Part shown: positions 26,580 through 36,436 of the stretch, piece by piece
Layout of the letters: every line of letters begins with the position of its first letter
Position numbering within the stretch: position 1 is the first letter of the stretch
Assembly: GCA_022354845.1 (NCBI GenBank)
Contig: CP031970.1
Location: 1,488,001 to 1,552,000, forward strand
Length of the DNA stretch: 64,000 nt
DNA from: Streptococcus suis
Lineage (GTDB): Bacteria > Bacillota > Bacilli > Lactobacillales > Streptococcaceae
Direction of reading: 5' to 3'
Made by a program: the position numbers and the translations under genes
Notes under the pieces: generated by a model
Seen by the model: only the letters and a program-made list of their open reading frames with translations
The model's database searches: none
What the model was told of the DNA's origin: nothing

Positions 26580-27076
26580 TAGCGTTTTTCTCCAAACATA
26601 GCAAAATTCCAGTCCGTCTTCTCCACTAAGAGCGCGACGAACTGCTCAAGGTATTCCTGGTCAATGGTATCGTAATCAGCGACCAACCTAGAATCCAAGT
26701 CCAAAACGCCCAATAATTGGTCGTTTTTCACCATTGGCACCACAATTTCCGAAAGAGCTGTCGCATCGCAGGAAATATAATTGTCATGCAAACGAACATC
26801 CTCTACGATAATCGTCTGGCGTTTAGAAGCCGACTCACCGCAGACTCCTTTTCCAAGTGCAATATGAACACAGGAAACGCCACCTTGAAAAGGTCCCAAA
26901 ATCAATTCACTACCATCATACAAGTAAAATCCTGTAAAGACAGAGTTTGGTAGAGCTTGATTAAGTAAGGCAGAAGCATTTGATAGATTGGCTAAAGCAT
27001 TGGTTTCACCCTCTAAAAGAGCCTCCAATTGGGCCAACAATAATTGATAGTTTGAAATTTTTTCTTGTTTTGTCAT
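26579..27076 (-). CDS. GAF-domain free methionine-(R)-sulfoxide reductase
   Basis: 165 residues, a single GAF domain. The three conserved cysteines are at 69, 79 and 103; this 10/24 spacing matches the fRMsr enzymes that reduce free methionine-R-sulfoxide (E. coli positions 84, 94, 118). It protects the free methionine pool from oxidation. Coupled upstream of dnaX (TAATG). Confidence 0.9.
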   Translation of the reverse strand: MTKQEKISNYQLLLAQLEALLEGETNALANLSNASALLNQALPNSVFTGFYLYDGSELILGPFQGGVSCVHIALGKGVCGESASKRQTIIVEDVRLHDNYISCDATALSEIVVPMVKNDQLLGVLDLDSRLVADYDTIDQEYLEQFVALLVEKTDWNFAMFGEKR

Positions 27077-27140
27077 ACCATCATTATAGCATAGATAGAG
27101 GAACTTTTATAGTTCGGGCAATAAAGAAAAAGGCTTTCGC

Positions 27141-27410
27141 CTATTTCCACATCCAGTATATCAACAAGGCGTCAATCAAGACACCTACGGCCCAAGCTAG
27201 TTGAAAATACTTTTTCTGAGTTTTATGACGAAAATAGGCACCGCCAGCCCAAGCACCTAGACCACCACCAACATAGGTCATCATCAACAAGGTCTTTTCT
27301 GAAATTCGGTAAGAACCCTTTCTAGCCTTTCCCTTGTCAAGTCCATAGACTAAAAAAACGACCAGGTTCCAAATCATTAAGAACAATGCAAATCCCTGCT
27401 TTACAGACAT
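27141..27410 (-). CDS. DUF1294 family membrane protein
   Basis: 89 residues. Two to three hydrophobic segments flank the DUF1294 signature (RISEKTLLMMTYVGGGLGAW, then FRHKTQKKYF). Function unknown. Single gene between the fRMsr gene and padR. Confidence 0.88.
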   Translation of the reverse strand: MSVKQGFALFLMIWNLVVFLVYGLDKGKARKGSYRISEKTLLMMTYVGGGLGAWAGGAYFRHKTQKKYFQLAWAVGVLIDALLIYWMWK

Positions 27411-27501
27411 ATTCCCTCCATATCAGTAACATTTATTCCTAACTTTATCACATTAAAAATCGAAGAGCAAGAAAAAAACGACTCAATAAATGAATCGCTT
27501 T

Positions 27502-28041
27502 TTATAAATTTTGAATCGTATTTTGTAGCCATTGTAGCTGTGATTGATTGCGTTCAATGGCCCGTGACAGAATTAAATATTGCCCATAAGGAACATGTTC
27601 ACCATCAGTTTCCGAAAAAAGTTCCTCTTTACGTTTTTCAAGATGACGCAAATGCTTTTCAATAACCTGAACCTGATAGGTTAATAATTCGGAAACTCTA
27701 GGATCTGAGCGGTCTTCAATAAAATACATTTTTATAGAAAAGATATCTTTTTGGTAAGGTGTAGATTCATTTGGAATGGCAAGCCATTGTTCCAAAATTT
27801 CTCGTCCTTTTGCAGTTAATTCATACTGCTTTTCTTTTTCGTTTCCTGGAACTGCATGGCAAGTTATCCAACCATCTTGAGTCATCCGTTTAAGTTCAGG
27901 GTATACTTGACTGTGAGCTACTTGCCAAAATTCTCCTAAATCTAGTTGAACAAAGTCAGTAATCTCTTTTCCAGTGACCCTACGGTTGCAAGTTGCTACT
28001 ATTCCTAAAATGATATAGGGTAAAATTCTGTCTTTCGGCAT
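27502..28041 (-). CDS. PadR family transcriptional regulator
   Basis: 179 residues from the ATG at 28041. An N-terminal winged helix (ILPYIILGIV, EFWQVAHSQVYPELKRMTQDGWI) is followed by the C-terminal helical dimerisation domain of PadR-s2 (Vir_act_alpha_C) proteins. PadR proteins sense phenolic or toxic compounds; no obvious target operon adjoins. The GTG at 28050 lies inside the udk 3' end; the ATG 2 nt after the udk stop has a better-spaced ribosome site. Confidence 0.9.
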   Translation of the reverse strand: MPKDRILPYIILGIVATCNRRVTGKEITDFVQLDLGEFWQVAHSQVYPELKRMTQDGWITCHAVPGNEKEKQYELTAKGREILEQWLAIPNESTPYQKDIFSIKMYFIEDRSDPRVSELLTYQVQVIEKHLRHLEKRKEELFSETDGEHVPYGQYLILSRAIERNQSQLQWLQNTIQNL

Positions 28042-28042
28042 T

Positions 28043-28672
28043 CTAACCACGCTCTCTTAAAATACTCTCCACCTTTGTATTGATTAAGTCGATGGCAACT
28101 ACATTTGAAACACCCTCTGGTATCACGATATCCGCATAGCGCTTAGTCGGCTCAATAAACTGGTGATACATCGGTTTTACAACAGATGTATATTGCTCTA
28201 TGATACTATCTAAGCTACGGCCACGCTCCTCCATATCACGTTTTATACGACGGATAATACGAATGTCATCATCAGTATCCACAAATACTTTGATGTCCAT
28301 TAAATCCCGAAGACGTTTGTCTTCTAGTACTAAAATTCCCTCTACAATAAATACATCCTGAGGTTCTTGACGATAAGTCCTTTCTGACCGTGTATGCTGA
28401 GTATAATCATATATCGGAATATCCACTGAACGCCCAGCCAGTAATTCACTCAAATGATAGATCATCAAGTCTGTATCAAAGGCTAGTGGATGGTCATAAT
28501 TGGTCAATATCCGTTCTTCAAAGGTTAAGTGGGACTGATTTTTATAGTAGGAGTCATGCTCAATCATTGAAATCCGTGCATTTGGAAAGTTATTTAAAAT
28601 GGCACGAGAGACACTTGTTTTACCTCCACCTGAACCTCCGGTAACGCCAATTATTATTGGTTTTTGAGTCAT
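28043..28672 (-). CDS. udk: Uridine kinase
   Basis: 209 residues. Phosphorylates uridine and cytidine in pyrimidine salvage. P-loop [12 protein letters not shown], then [17 protein letters not shown] and the LID segment [19 protein letters not shown] is 6 nt before the ATG at 28672, while an ATG at 28678 is too close. padR follows directly. Confidence 0.95.
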   Translation of the reverse strand: MTQKPIIIGVTGGSGGGKTSVSRAILNNFPNARISMIEHDSYYKNQSHLTFEERILTNYDHPLAFDTDLMIYHLSELLAGRSVDIPIYDYTQHTRSERTYRQEPQDVFIVEGILVLEDKRLRDLMDIKVFVDTDDDIRIIRRIKRDMEERGRSLDSIIEQYTSVVKPMYHQFIEPTKRYADIVIPEGVSNVVAIDLINTKVESILRERG

Positions 28673-28733
28673 TATCATCTCCTTCTATCTCAAGTTTGAC
28701 ACCTTTTTTTCATTACTATTTTATCACGAAACA

Positions 28734-28742
28734 TGCTATAAT
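28734..28742 (+). promoter_or_regulatory. Extended -10 promoter of the oxidoreductase-helicase pair
   Basis: TGCTATAAT on the plus strand, about 31 nt before the ATG at 28774. Confidence 0.6.
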
Positions 28743-28773
28743 GGAAAAAATAATACAATAGAAATGAGACATT

Positions 28774-29760
28774 ATGATTGATTTTGGCATAATTGGCACT
28801 TCTCCTATCACTCATCAGTTTATCAAAGCAGCACTTCAAACGAATAAATATCAATTTAGAGCTGTTTTTTCTCGACACTATGATACAGCTGAATCCTTTG
28901 CAAAACCATATGAAAAGGTAGACTTGTTTACTGATTTTTCATCATTTTTATCTTCTGAAATTGACCTTGTTTACATTGCTAGTCCAAATTCCTTGCACTA
29001 CCAGCAGGCAAAGGCCGTACTCTTGGCTGGAAAACACGCTATCGTTGAAAAGCCAATGGTATCAACTCCAGCAGAATTTGAAGATTTACGCCAAATTGCC
29101 TCTGAAAAAGGGCTATTCTTGTTTGAAGCAGCTCGAAACTTTCAAGAAGAATCCTTTCAGACGATTCGACAATTCTTGGCAGATAAATCCATTATCGGTG
29201 GGCATTTTTCTTATGCCAAATATTCTTCAAAAATGCCTGAATTGCTAGCTGGAAATACACCGAATATCTTTTCAGCTGATTTTTCAGGTGGCGCACTCAT
29301 GGATCTTGGCGTCTATGCTGTTTATGCCGCCATAGGTCTTATCGGTGCCCCACATACAGCTCGTTACGTAGCCCAACAATTACCATCTAGTGTTGATTTA
29401 AATGGGCTTGGGCAACTAGTCTATGAAAACTTTACTGTGGGTATTCAAGCAGGAAAAAATATGACCAGTCATCTACCTAGCGAAATCTATACTAGCGAGG
29501 GTACTTTGACCTTAAACGCTTGTCAGCATATCAGCTCTGCTATTTTTACAAAAAATAATGGGGAGCAATACCAACTCCCTCTTGCTTCGAGGGACCAATC
29601 CATGATTGAAGAAGCCATGCATTTTGCACAAGTCATCGAAGAGGCAAATCACCCATTGGCAGATCAGTGGTTAGATGTTGCTTCAGATGTTCACCGGACC
29701 CTCTATCTGATGCGTCAAGACGCAGGAATTACATTTAAGGCGGATACTCATGAAAACTAA
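28774..29760 (+). CDS. Gfo/Idh/MocA family oxidoreductase
   Basis: 328 residues. An N-terminal Rossmann fold (IDFGIIGTSPITHQFIKAAL) with the family signature EKPMVSTPAEFEDL, and a C-terminal alpha/beta domain containing SGGALMDLGVYAVYAAIGLIG. NAD(P)-dependent; substrates of this family are usually sugars or polyols. Overlaps the downstream helicase gene by 11 nt. Ribosome site is weak. Confidence 0.92.
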   Translation: MIDFGIIGTSPITHQFIKAALQTNKYQFRAVFSRHYDTAESFAKPYEKVDLFTDFSSFLSSEIDLVYIASPNSLHYQQAKAVLLAGKHAIVEKPMVSTPAEFEDLRQIASEKGLFLFEAARNFQEESFQTIRQFLADKSIIGGHFSYAKYSSKMPELLAGNTPNIFSADFSGGALMDLGVYAVYAAIGLIGAPHTARYVAQQLPSSVDLNGLGQLVYENFTVGIQAGKNMTSHLPSEIYTSEGTLTLNACQHISSAIFTKNNGEQYQLPLASRDQSMIEEAMHFAQVIEEANHPLADQWLDVASDVHRTLYLMRQDAGITFKADTHEN

Positions 29761-30832
29761 TTTCCCTTCTGTATGGCAAGAAATGCTGGAAAAAGCTGGT
29801 TTTGATAGCTTGACTGATATTCAACAACAAGCATATGAGCCGATTTTTACAGGAAAAGACTTACTTGCAATCAGTCCAACTGGAACAGGAAAGACCCTAG
29901 CCTACCTCTGGCCAAGTCTACTTGCTCTTACCCCCAAAAAATCCCAGCAATTATTGATTCTGGCTCCAAATACAGAATTAGCTGGGCAGATTTTCGAAGT
30001 GTGTAAAGGCTGGTCCGAAGCTATCGGATTACAAGCACAGTTATTCTTATCAGGATCCAGTCAAAAACGACAAATTGAACGATTAAAAAAAGGGCCGGAA
30101 ATCTTAATCGGTACACCTGGTCGCGTGTTTGAATTGATTAAATTAAAAAAAATAAAGATGATGAATATCAATACCATCATCTTAGATGAATTTGATCAGC
30201 TATTCTCTGATTCTCAATATCATTTTGTAGAAAAAATTATCAACTATGTTCCTCGCAATCATCAATTGATCTATATGAGTGCAACTGCTAAATTTGATCG
30301 GCAAAAGATTTCACCTACTGTTGAAACAATCGATTTATCGGAGCAAAAATTAGACAATATTCAGCACTATTATCTGATGGTTGAAAAACGTGATCGACAA
30401 AACTTGTTGAAAAAATTTGCAAATGTGCCAGATTTTCGAGCATTGGTCTTCTTTAATAGCTTATCTGATCTTGGTGCAACTGAAGAACGACTAAACTACA
30501 ACGGAGCCAATGCAATTTCTCTCGCTTCTGATGTCAATGTCAAGTTTAGAAAGGTCATTATTGATCGATTTAAAGACCACCAGATCCAGCTCTTACTAGC
30601 CACAGATTTAGTAGCTCGTGGGATTGATATCGATAATTTAGAATGCGTCCTCAATTTTGAGGTTCCTTTTGACCAGGAAGCCTATACACATCGGGCTGGT
30701 CGAACTGGTCGAATGGGTAAGGATGGAGTGGTTATTACCCTTGTTTCAAATCCAAATGAACTCAAACAACTAAAAAAATATGCTTCTGTCCAAGAAGTTA
30801 TCTTAAAAAATCAAGAGCTATATAAAGTATAA
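29750..30832 (+). CDS. DEAD-box RNA helicase, short form
   Basis: 360 residues, essentially the bare two-RecA-domain core. Motifs: Q-motif region TDIQQQAYEPI, Walker A SPTGTGKT, Ia APNTELAGQ, TPGR, motif II DEFD instead of DEAD, SAT, and motif VI HRAGRTGRMG. No C-terminal RNA-binding tail, unlike longer streptococcal helicases. Probably acts in RNA remodelling or ribosome work. Translationally overlapped with the oxidoreductase gene. Confidence 0.92.
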   Translation: MKTNFPSVWQEMLEKAGFDSLTDIQQQAYEPIFTGKDLLAISPTGTGKTLAYLWPSLLALTPKKSQQLLILAPNTELAGQIFEVCKGWSEAIGLQAQLFLSGSSQKRQIERLKKGPEILIGTPGRVFELIKLKKIKMMNINTIILDEFDQLFSDSQYHFVEKIINYVPRNHQLIYMSATAKFDRQKISPTVETIDLSEQKLDNIQHYYLMVEKRDRQNLLKKFANVPDFRALVFFNSLSDLGATEERLNYNGANAISLASDVNVKFRKVIIDRFKDHQIQLLLATDLVARGIDIDNLECVLNFEVPFDQEAYTHRAGRTGRMGKDGVVITLVSNPNELKQLKKYASVQEVILKNQELYKV

Positions 30833-30920
30833 TCTTTTCACTTTCTATTAGTGTGACGCTATTTATCAACTGGATAACCATCAATGTAATGCACAATGAA
30901 CATCAAAAGTTTCCCAATTT

Positions 30921-30970
30921 CAGCTATCTGGGAGATCTTAAAGGCTGGAAATATTGCGAACTGTGTTCAT
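30921..30970 (+). repeat. Degenerate copy of the modular hairpin repeat
   Basis: In the 266-bp gap after the helicase: ATCTGGGAGAT, then a GCTGGAAATATT linker, then GCGAAC-TGT-GTTCAT. This is an eroded version of the hairpin-GTTGGARATRA-hairpin unit seen at 21048 and 36467. No gene in the gap. Confidence 0.45.
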
Positions 30971-31053
30971 ATCATTAAGCCGACGATGATATTACACTGT
31001 ACTTTCTCATTCCCATCTCACCACTACTCTTACCCAAACTGATAAAATTCCAA

Positions 31054-31089
31054 AAAAGAACAGAAGTTCAATCAAGCTTCTGTTCTTTT
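31054..31089 (-). terminator. pgdA terminator
   Basis: Perfect 13-bp stem AAAAGAACAGAAG / CTTCTGTTCTTTT with a 10-nt loop, followed by T-rich sequence on the minus strand. Confidence 0.88.
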
Positions 31090-31098
31090 GTTTAGTTA

Positions 31099-32502
31099 TT
31101 ATTGCGTTGGCATAGTTGCCGATTGTTGATCATAATAAACAAACTGTGTATTTAGATTAGTACCTAAACTTTCTGAAACGGTAACCATACTGTATCCTTG
31201 AGAAGTTAAAAATTGCAATACCGAATCCAAGCTCTTAACAGTTTCCTTATGAATATCATGCATCAAAATAAAGGAACCAGGACAAGCATTTGACTTGACT
31301 TGATTTAAAATCGCCTGCGGATTGTGTGAAGACCAGTCTAGGGTATCTACATTCCAACAGATGGATGGAAGATTCACAACGTTTGCGACTTGCTTATTTA
31401 CTGCACCATATGGAGGACGTACCAAACGTGATCGCTGACCAACTGCTTTTTCTATGGCAACTTGTGTTTTTTCAACCTCTTGACGAATGGTATCCGGAGA
31501 AAGTTTGGTTAAATTTGCATGACTCCAAGTATGGTTTGCAATCTCGTGACCTTCAGCTTTCATCCGTTGTAAAATCCACTCATTTCCTTCAATATTTTGC
31601 CCGATGACAAAGAAGGTAGCCTTCGCATTGTATTTCTTCAACAAATCCAATACCACTGGTGTCGTTGAGGAATTCGGACCATCATCAAATGTTAGAGAAA
31701 TGTTTCTTGCAGTCTTTCTTCGTTCTAATTCTTCTAACTCTTGCAAATATTCTTTATAACCTGCCACATCTGCTTCAGATAGATAGTCACTGTTTAGAAC
31801 AGGGTATAACTCCGATATGGGAATTGAAAGCGTGGTTTCTTGACTACCTTGTACGATTTTTACCTTTAGTTGGCTATCTTCATATGAGAATGGTAAACGG
31901 TCCAAATCAATGTCACCGATCAAGTTTAGTAGTTGTGTTTTTTCGCTGTCTGACAAAGAGCTTTGATCTAGCTTTTCTTTTAATTTATTGGATAAAATCT
32001 CTCTCGCGGCATCAGAATCTGTAAAAAAGCGTTTCAACGTGAAGAGTTGCTGATCTTCAGTAAGCAAGAGCTCCCCGATGGATTCTTCGCCATCCTTCTC
32101 AATTTCAAGTGTCGAAAGATGATATTCCTCGCTTTTGATTACCAGAGCCCGAACCTTTCTAAAGTTAGTTTTCCCAAGCCGGCTACTGACCAAAAATATT
32201 CGATTAATATTGCCCGTAGGCTTGGCTTCCCCTAATTTTTGATGAACATACTCTACCATTCTATTCTCAACTAAACCAATTTTCTTGCCAGCATCATCGG
32301 TTGGAATGGAAGCAACAACATGAGTGGAGCCCACATTTCCTGTTCTCAAGTTCGTTTGACCATGCTTTAAAAAGACACGTTCCTTTCTTGCAATGAACTG
32401 GGTTATTTGATTTTCTTGAATACGATGGTAAATCATTAGACTAAAAAAACAAATCATACCAACCAACAGTAGATTGGTTAGTATCAGTAATAATTTCTTC
32501 AC
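31099..32502 (-). CDS. pgdA: Peptidoglycan N-acetylglucosamine deacetylase
   Basis: 467 residues. N-terminal signal anchor (KKLLLILTNLLLVGMICFF), an extracytoplasmic middle region, and a C-terminal NodB/CE4 domain: SLTFDDGPN (catalytic Asp and metal Asp), HTWSHANL (metal His pair), RPPYG, WNVDTLDW and ILMHDIH. It deacetylates peptidoglycan GlcNAc and gives lysozyme resistance; in S. suis it is a reported virulence factor. Starts at GTG 32526, ATG 32520 and GTG 32502 are possible; only 32502 has a well-placed ribosome site (GAGGA, 7 nt), which I chose with moderate confidence. Confidence 0.93.
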   Translation of the reverse strand: MKKLLLILTNLLLVGMICFFSLMIYHRIQENQITQFIARKERVFLKHGQTNLRTGNVGSTHVVASIPTDDAGKKIGLVENRMVEYVHQKLGEAKPTGNINRIFLVSSRLGKTNFRKVRALVIKSEEYHLSTLEIEKDGEESIGELLLTEDQQLFTLKRFFTDSDAAREILSNKLKEKLDQSSLSDSEKTQLLNLIGDIDLDRLPFSYEDSQLKVKIVQGSQETTLSIPISELYPVLNSDYLSEADVAGYKEYLQELEELERRKTARNISLTFDDGPNSSTTPVVLDLLKKYNAKATFFVIGQNIEGNEWILQRMKAEGHEIANHTWSHANLTKLSPDTIRQEVEKTQVAIEKAVGQRSRLVRPPYGAVNKQVANVVNLPSICWNVDTLDWSSHNPQAILNQVKSNACPGSFILMHDIHKETVKSLDSVLQFLTSQGYSMVTVSESLGTNLNTQFVYYDQQSATMPTQ

Positions 32503-32536
32503 GCGAGATTCCTCTTTCATATACACCTAAATCTAT

Positions 32537-32564
32537 ACTATAATATACTTTGTTTTTTGTCAAG
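32537..32564 (-). promoter_or_regulatory. pgdA promoter
   Basis: TTGACA (32559-32564 complement), a 16-nt spacer and TATAGT (32537-32542 complement). Confidence 0.7.
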
Positions 32565-32585
32565 TTGTAACCCCAATCAAAGCAA

Positions 32586-32642
32586 AAAAATCAGCCCCAT
32601 TCTCGTCAAAATGTTAACAATCGGTGCTGATTCTTTAGGTAT
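32586..32642 (-). terminator. Terminator of the glyoxalase gene
   Basis: AATCAGC...GCTGATT stem with a long loop, followed by TTTTTTT on the minus strand. Confidence 0.6.
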
Positions 32643-32649
32643 TTCTTGA

Positions 32650-33033
32650 TTAATCCGCTCGAATAACCTCTACACGGTATCCATCAGGATCTGTAACAAA
32701 ATAATAACGACCTGGACTTCCTGGCAAGCCTTTTATATCTGTCGTTGGATAGCCCAATTCTTTGTGTCTCGCATTGTCCCCTTCTAAGTCATCCGAAGAA
32801 AGAGCTAGATGTGAGAAGCCATCCCCTACGATATATGGACCATGATCATAATTGTAAGTCAATTCAATCTCAAAGTCATCCCCTTCAAGTACTAAGTAAA
32901 CCAAAGTAAACTTGTGCTCTGGATAGTCCTTGCGACGGGTTTCCTTAAATCCAAATCCCTCTTCATAAAATTTTTGAGATGCTTCTAGGTTTTCAACACG
33001 CAAACATGCATGTAGCATTTTTTTACTTGCCAT
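32650..33033 (-). CDS. gloA: Glyoxalase I family protein (lactoylglutathione lyase)
   Basis: 127 residues with two beta-alpha-beta-beta-beta halves. Metal ligand candidates: His8 in KMLHACLRV, Glu in FEIELTYN, His in FSHLALSS and Glu in YRVEVIRAD. Detoxifies methylglyoxal formed with glycolytic triose phosphates. Single gene with its own terminator. Confidence 0.92.
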   Translation of the reverse strand: MASKKMLHACLRVENLEASQKFYEEGFGFKETRRKDYPEHKFTLVYLVLEGDDFEIELTYNYDHGPYIVGDGFSHLALSSDDLEGDNARHKELGYPTTDIKGLPGSPGRYYFVTDPDGYRVEVIRAD

Positions 33034-33105
33034 AATAAATTCCTCCTACCATTTAATACCACCAGTATACCATACTCTCTATGAAAACTCCGATATTCAA
33101 AACTA

Positions 33106-33129
33106 AAAAAAAACCTGAGCGAACTCAGG
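33106..33129 (-). terminator. gpmA terminator
   Basis: Hairpin CCTGAG-CGAA-CTCAGG followed by nine T on the minus strand. Confidence 0.88.
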
Positions 33130-33140
33130 CCTTAGATGAA

Positions 33141-33833
33141 TTATGCTTCCAAGTAGTACTCTTTCACAATGTTCAAGTTTTCATCCAATTCGAATACAAG
33201 TGGTGGGAAGTTTGGAATTTCCACATCCATGATTTCGTCATCAGACAATTGTTTGATGTGTTTTACAAGGGCACGGATTGAGTTACCATGTGCACCTACG
33301 AACACGTTTTTACCGTCTTTCAATGCTGGAGCAATTTTATCTTCCCAGAATGGAAGGGCGCGCTCAAGCGTAACTTTCAAGTTTTCTGCATCTGGAATAA
33401 CTGAGTCATCAAGATGTGCATAGCGACGGTCAGTGTGTGCTGAATGCTCATGATCTTTAGCCATTTCTGGTGGCAAAGTATCATAAGAACGACGCCAGAT
33501 GTGCACTTGCTCATCACCAAATTCAGCAGCAGCTTCTGCTTTGTTCAAACCTGTCAAACCACCGTAGTGACGTTCGTTTAAACGCCAAGTTTTTTCAACT
33601 GGTACCCATAATTGATCTGCAGCTTCAAGAGCCAAGTTTGTAGTCTTGATAGCACGTTTCAAAACAGATGTATAAGCAAGGTCAAATTCGATACCTGCTT
33701 CTTTGATTAATTTACCAGCATCAATTGCTTGTTGTGTACCTTTTTCAGACAAATCAACATCAGCCCAACCAGTGAAAAGGTTAGCTTTGTTCCATTCAGA
33801 CTCACCATGGCGAGCAAAAACCAATTTTACCAT
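33141..33833 (-). CDS. gpmA: 2,3-bisphosphoglycerate-dependent phosphoglycerate mutase
   Basis: 230 residues. Glycolysis: interconverts 3- and 2-phosphoglycerate. Starts with the phosphohistidine motif [30 protein letters not shown] and [14 protein letters not shown] complete the active site. AAAGGAGAA precedes the ATG. Single gene. Confidence 0.97.
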   Translation of the reverse strand: MVKLVFARHGESEWNKANLFTGWADVDLSEKGTQQAIDAGKLIKEAGIEFDLAYTSVLKRAIKTTNLALEAADQLWVPVEKTWRLNERHYGGLTGLNKAEAAAEFGDEQVHIWRRSYDTLPPEMAKDHEHSAHTDRRYAHLDDSVIPDAENLKVTLERALPFWEDKIAPALKDGKNVFVGAHGNSIRALVKHIKQLSDDEIMDVEIPNFPPLVFELDENLNIVKEYYLEA

Positions 33834-34001
33834 TATATGGATTCTCCTTTAAATTTTGAGGTTCCCCTCTTGTACTTTTCTATTTTACACGAATTGGTCA
33901 GAAAATGCTAGTTTTTCCACAATCTGTTTACGCTTACATTTTTCTTTCTTGAAAATTCAGTCTGTAGACCTAGCTTTCTTCTTAGGATTTACGAAAAAAA
34001 G

Positions 34002-34010
34002 TGATATAAT
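34002..34010 (+). promoter_or_regulatory. Extended -10 promoter of the mevalonate operon
   Basis: TGATATAAT on the plus strand, 46 nt before the thiolase ATG at 34057. Confidence 0.65.
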
Positions 34011-34056
34011 AGTTAGGCTGAGCACGACTGTTCTGATTAGATTTCAAGGAGAATTC

Positions 34057-35241
34057 ATGAAGAAAGTAGCTATCGTGTCTGCATTTCGATCTGCTATAGG
34101 CAGTTTTGGAGGCAGTCTAAAAGATATAAACATTGCTGAACTTGGCGCACGGGTTCTCGAAGCAGCTTTACAAAACAAACAAATACCAGCTGACGTTGTA
34201 GATGAAGTTATTTTTGGCAACGTCCTTTCTGCTGGTCACGGACAAAATATTGCACGCCAAATTGCTTTACGCGCGGGTATTCCAGAGACCACTTCTGCTT
34301 ATGTGGTCAATAAGGTCTGTGGCTCTGGACTCAAATCAGTCCTTCTTGCGGCTCAATCCATCCTTCTTGACGATAACGACGTCGTTGTAGCTGGTGGTAT
34401 CGAAATCATGAGTCAGGCGGCCTACTTATCCAAGTCAAGCCGTTTTGGGAGTAAGTTTGGTCATATTACCTTGGAAGATTCCATGTTAAAGGATGGTTTG
34501 ACAGATGCCTTCAATGACTATCACATGGGTATTACCGCTGAAAATGTTGCCGAACGCTATCATGTCAGTCGCGAAGAGCAAGATGCATTTGCCCACACCA
34601 GCCAAGAAAAGGCTGCAAAAGCTATCGCTGAAGGGCGTTTCACTGAAGAAATTGTTCCAATTAGGCTGAACAGTCGAAAAGGCGAAACTATTTTTGCCAC
34701 AGATGAGTATCCTCGTCTGACGCCAATTGAAAAATTGGCAACACTCCGTCCAGCTTTCAAAAAGGATGGAACTGTCACCGCAGCCAATGCTTCTGGCATC
34801 AACGACGGCTGTGCTGTCTTGGTACTCATGTCTGATGAGAAAGCAAGTGAGCTAAATATTCAGCCACTTGCTTATATCGAATCATACGCAACTAGCGGTT
34901 TAGATCCCGCATTGATGGGACTTGGACCTATTACTGCTAGCCAAAAAGCGCTACAAAAACTGAATAAAACAGTCGAGGATATCGATCTATTCGAACTCAA
35001 CGAGGCATTTGCAGCCCAATCAATTCCAGTTGTCAAACAACTTGGTATTGATCCTGCAAAAGTCAATGTCAATGGTGGAGCAATCGCACTAGGTCATCCA
35101 ATTGGAGCAAGTGGTAGCCGGATTTTGGTTACCCTAATCCATGAATTAATCAAGCAAAATAAAGAGCTCGGACTCTGTTCACTCTGCATTGGAGGGGGAC
35201 AAGGAATTTCCCTCATCATTTCCAATGCTCAGACAAACTAA
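34057..35241 (+). CDS. Acetyl-CoA C-acetyltransferase (thiolase)
   Basis: 394 residues from the ATG at 34057, with AAGGAG 5 nt upstream; the longer open frame has no family similarity before this. Condenses two acetyl-CoA to acetoacetyl-CoA. Catalytic Cys in VNKVCGSGLKS, NEAFAAQ, GGAIALGHPIGASG with His, and the final Cys in SLCIGGGQG. With mvaS just downstream it forms the entry to mevalonate. It is separate from HMG-CoA reductase, not an MvaE-type fusion. Confidence 0.95.
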   Translation: MKKVAIVSAFRSAIGSFGGSLKDINIAELGARVLEAALQNKQIPADVVDEVIFGNVLSAGHGQNIARQIALRAGIPETTSAYVVNKVCGSGLKSVLLAAQSILLDDNDVVVAGGIEIMSQAAYLSKSSRFGSKFGHITLEDSMLKDGLTDAFNDYHMGITAENVAERYHVSREEQDAFAHTSQEKAAKAIAEGRFTEEIVPIRLNSRKGETIFATDEYPRLTPIEKLATLRPAFKKDGTVTAANASGINDGCAVLVLMSDEKASELNIQPLAYIESYATSGLDPALMGLGPITASQKALQKLNKTVEDIDLFELNEAFAAQSIPVVKQLGIDPAKVNVNGGAIALGHPIGASGSRILVTLIHELIKQNKELGLCSLCIGGGQGISLIISNAQTN

Positions 35242-35266
35242 CCTAACCAATAACAAAGGAAACATT

Positions 35267-36436
35267 ATGAACATCGGTATTGATAAAATCGGTTTTGCGG
35301 CACCCGATTATGTTTTAGATTTGGCAGATTTGGCCCATGCCCGCAATGTTGACCCCAATAAATTTAAAATTGGTCTTCTTCAATCAGAAATGGCTGTAAC
35401 TCCTGTTACTCAAGATATTGTCAGTCTTGGTGCAAAGGCTGCTGAAGCCATTCTAACGGAAGAAGATAAACAAACCATTGATATGGTTATTGTCGGTACA
35501 GAATCCAGCGTAGACCAAAGTAAAGCAGCAGCTGTTACCATTCATGGATTACTCGGCATCCAACCTTTTGCTCGTTCCATCGAGATGAAAGAGGCTTGTT
35601 ACGGTGCAACTGCTGGCCTGAGCCTCGCTAAAAGCCACATATCTCTATTTCCAGAATCTAAAGTCTTGGTTATTGCCAGTGATATTGCCAAATACGGAGT
35701 TGCATCAGGTGGCGAACCTACACAAGGTGCCGGAGCTGTTGCCATGTTGGTAACCGCAAATCCACGTACCTTGGTTCTCAACAACGATAACGTCTGTCAG
35801 ACACGTGATATCTATGACTTTTGGCGTCCAAACTATGACAAGTACCCACGTGTTGATGGTAAATTTTCAACTGAACAATATACCGATTGCTTGACAACAA
35901 CTTTCGACTATTATCGACAAAAAACAGGCAAAACACTTAAAGACTTTGCTGCCATGTGCTTACATATTCCATTCTCCAAGCAAGGCCTTAAAGGATTGCA
36001 AGCTATTGCTCAGGATGAAGAAACTCTTAGTCGCTTGACCGAACGTTTCCAGGAAGCTATCGTCTATAATAAGGTCGTCGGCAACGTCTACACTGGCTCT
36101 ATTTTCCTCTCTCTTCTTTCCCTTTTGGAAAATAGCAGAGCGTTAGAGGCAGGGGATCAAATCCTCTTTTATAGTTATGGTAGCGGTGCTGTATGTGAGA
36201 TTTTTAGCGGATCCCTTGTTGAGGGTTATCAGAACTACTTAGAAGAGAATCGTTTAGAACAACTCAATGAGCGTACAAAACTCAGTGTAGAAGAATATGA
36301 ACAAGTCTTCTTTGAAGAAGTTTCTCTTGATGAAACCGGAACATCTCTTGACCTACCAGCAGACCAAAGTCCCTTTGCCCTTATCAAAGTGGAAAACCAC
36401 AAACGTATCTATCGTAAATATAGTCGAATGAATTAG
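35267..36436 (+). CDS. mvaS: Hydroxymethylglutaryl-CoA synthase
   Basis: 389 residues. Adds acetyl-CoA to acetoacetyl-CoA. Catalytic cysteine is in KEACYGATAGL, the histidine in CLHIPFSKQG, and VGNVYTGSIFLSLLSLL is conserved. AAAGGA 6 nt before the ATG at 35267 sets the start; the longer frame overlaps the thiolase. Same operon as the thiolase (25-nt gap). Confidence 0.96.
   Translation: MNIGIDKIGFAAPDYVLDLADLAHARNVDPNKFKIGLLQSEMAVTPVTQDIVSLGAKAAEAILTEEDKQTIDMVIVGTESSVDQSKAAAVTIHGLLGIQPFARSIEMKEACYGATAGLSLAKSHISLFPESKVLVIASDIAKYGVASGGEPTQGAGAVAMLVTANPRTLVLNNDNVCQTRDIYDFWRPNYDKYPRVDGKFSTEQYTDCLTTTFDYYRQKTGKTLKDFAAMCLHIPFSKQGLKGLQAIAQDEETLSRLTERFQEAIVYNKVVGNVYTGSIFLSLLSLLENSRALEAGDQILFYSYGSGAVCEIFSGSLVEGYQNYLEENRLEQLNERTKLSVEEYEQVFFEEVSLDETGTSLDLPADQSPFALIKVENHKRIYRKYSRMN

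Noticed and set aside
33856..34056. N-terminal extension of the thiolase frame
   Set aside because: Low-complexity hydrophobic/aromatic residues, covers the promoter, and AAGGAG marks the ATG at 34057.
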